Assembly (NCBI GenBank): GCA_947502595.1
Contig: CANNAM010000002.1
Span: forward strand, 301,165 to 365,164
Source of the DNA: an uncultured Marinicella sp.
Lineage (GTDB): Bacteria > Pseudomonadota > Gammaproteobacteria > Xanthomonadales > Marinicellaceae
DNA: 64,000 nucleotides
Reading direction: 5' to 3'
The notes under the pieces were generated by a model. That model was not told where the DNA came from. It saw only the letters and a list, made by a program, of their open reading frames with translations, and searched no databases. The translations under genes were made by a program, and so were the position numbers. Position 1 is the stretch's first letter, and the number at the start of each line of letters is the position of its first letter. This document shows positions 63,731-64,000 of the stretch, one piece after another.

Positions 63731-64000
63731 AGGGTTGTCGGTTTTAACCGACCTAAACTTGCAAGAGCTGAAATTGGCTGAACTGAGGTTTATACCCAAG
63801 TAACACGGTATTTTGACTTAAACAATTCCTGTCATTCACTGCTTGAAAAAGGTCGAATAAATTCGACAACCCTAACGAAGCACTTAGGGTTGTCGGTTTC
63901 AAACGACCTAAAATTGCAAGATTTGAAATTGGCTGAACTGAGGTTTATACCCAAGTAACACGGTATTTTGACTTAAACAATTCCTGTCATTCACTGCTTG
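63731..64000. repeat. 155-bp tandem repeat with embedded palindrome
   Basis: Bases 63731-63885 are repeated from 63886 with exactly 155-bp offset; the second copy is cut by the window end after 115 bases. Five differences lie in the first 45 bases, and the remainder is identical. Each unit carries AGGGTTGTCG...CGACC, and the junction holds the inverted GGTCG...CGACAACCCT, the same palindrome as at 31892-31961. No gene is seen in 63677-64000. Confidence 0.85.

Noticed and set aside
63731..64000. Possible CRISPR array
   Set aside because: The period is 155 bp and the spacer parts are near-identical. CRISPR arrays have short repeats and unique spacers, and no cas genes are present.

Overview
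The window is chromosomal DNA of a gammaproteobacterium: moderately AT-rich, gene-dense, with a ruvAB-ybgC-tolQRAB core, groESL, ubiG, dgkA and a PBP1b gene. The CSLREA-type beta-helix proteins ending in an IF.DGFE-like motif, the sigma factor/Ser-Thr kinase pair and several ToxR-like one-component regulators suggest the Marinicella/Wenzhouxiangella side of the class. That placement is an inference from gene content only.

Region by region. 0-5.3 kb: end of ruvA, ruvB, then ybgC-tolQ-tolR-tolA-tolB followed by an OsmC-like gene where pal is usually found. 5.4-11 kb: a lipoprotein, then a MarR-centred divergent locus. MarR, a hydrolase and an ABC exporter run leftward. A 27-codon leader ORF, a DUF4399 protein, a DUF2024 protein and an exported protein run rightward. 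Two operator-like palindromes flank back-to-back promoters between the two arms. 11-20.5 kb: housekeeping and miscellaneous genes (hydrolase, B12-radical SAM, PLP enzyme, degenerate GGDEF protein, HAD phosphatase-ubiG, MerC, an unlisted 56-aa rubredoxin, ABC-2 transporter). 20.5-23 kb: groESL behind a heat-shock promoter, then a candidate small RNA. 23-34 kb: two ToxR-like regulators, thioesterase, methyltransferase, HIT/K-channel/DUF2207 operon, a membrane-anchored unknown, and an LRR lipoprotein. 34-46 kb: an accessory envelope region with three CSLREA proteins, small lipoproteins, a broken membrane-protein gene, and an ECF sigma factor overlapped by a Ser/Thr kinase with a long C-terminal region. 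46-64 kb: low-complexity exported protein, amidohydrolase-gloA, dgkA, gcvPB, TonB receptor, hybrid histidine kinase, a giant three-domain glycosyltransferase, DUF4412 protein, PBP1b, and a 155-bp tandem repeat running off the end.

The most interesting observation is a promoter-like element, TGKCAGT-N16-TGTTWR, at near-constant distance from the start codons of five genes between 32.2 and 43.1 kb. These are the LRR lipoprotein, all three CSLREA proteins and a small lipoprotein. All encode exported products and they surround the sigma/kinase pair. I propose they form a local regulon of that sigma factor, gated by the kinase. A second notable point is a four-helix membrane protein gene (41586-41997) that one extra G appears to split into two frames.

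Dispersed palindromes (REP/BIME-like, at least four families) fill most of the long intergenic gaps. No tRNA, rRNA, CRISPR array, transposase or prophage gene was seen.
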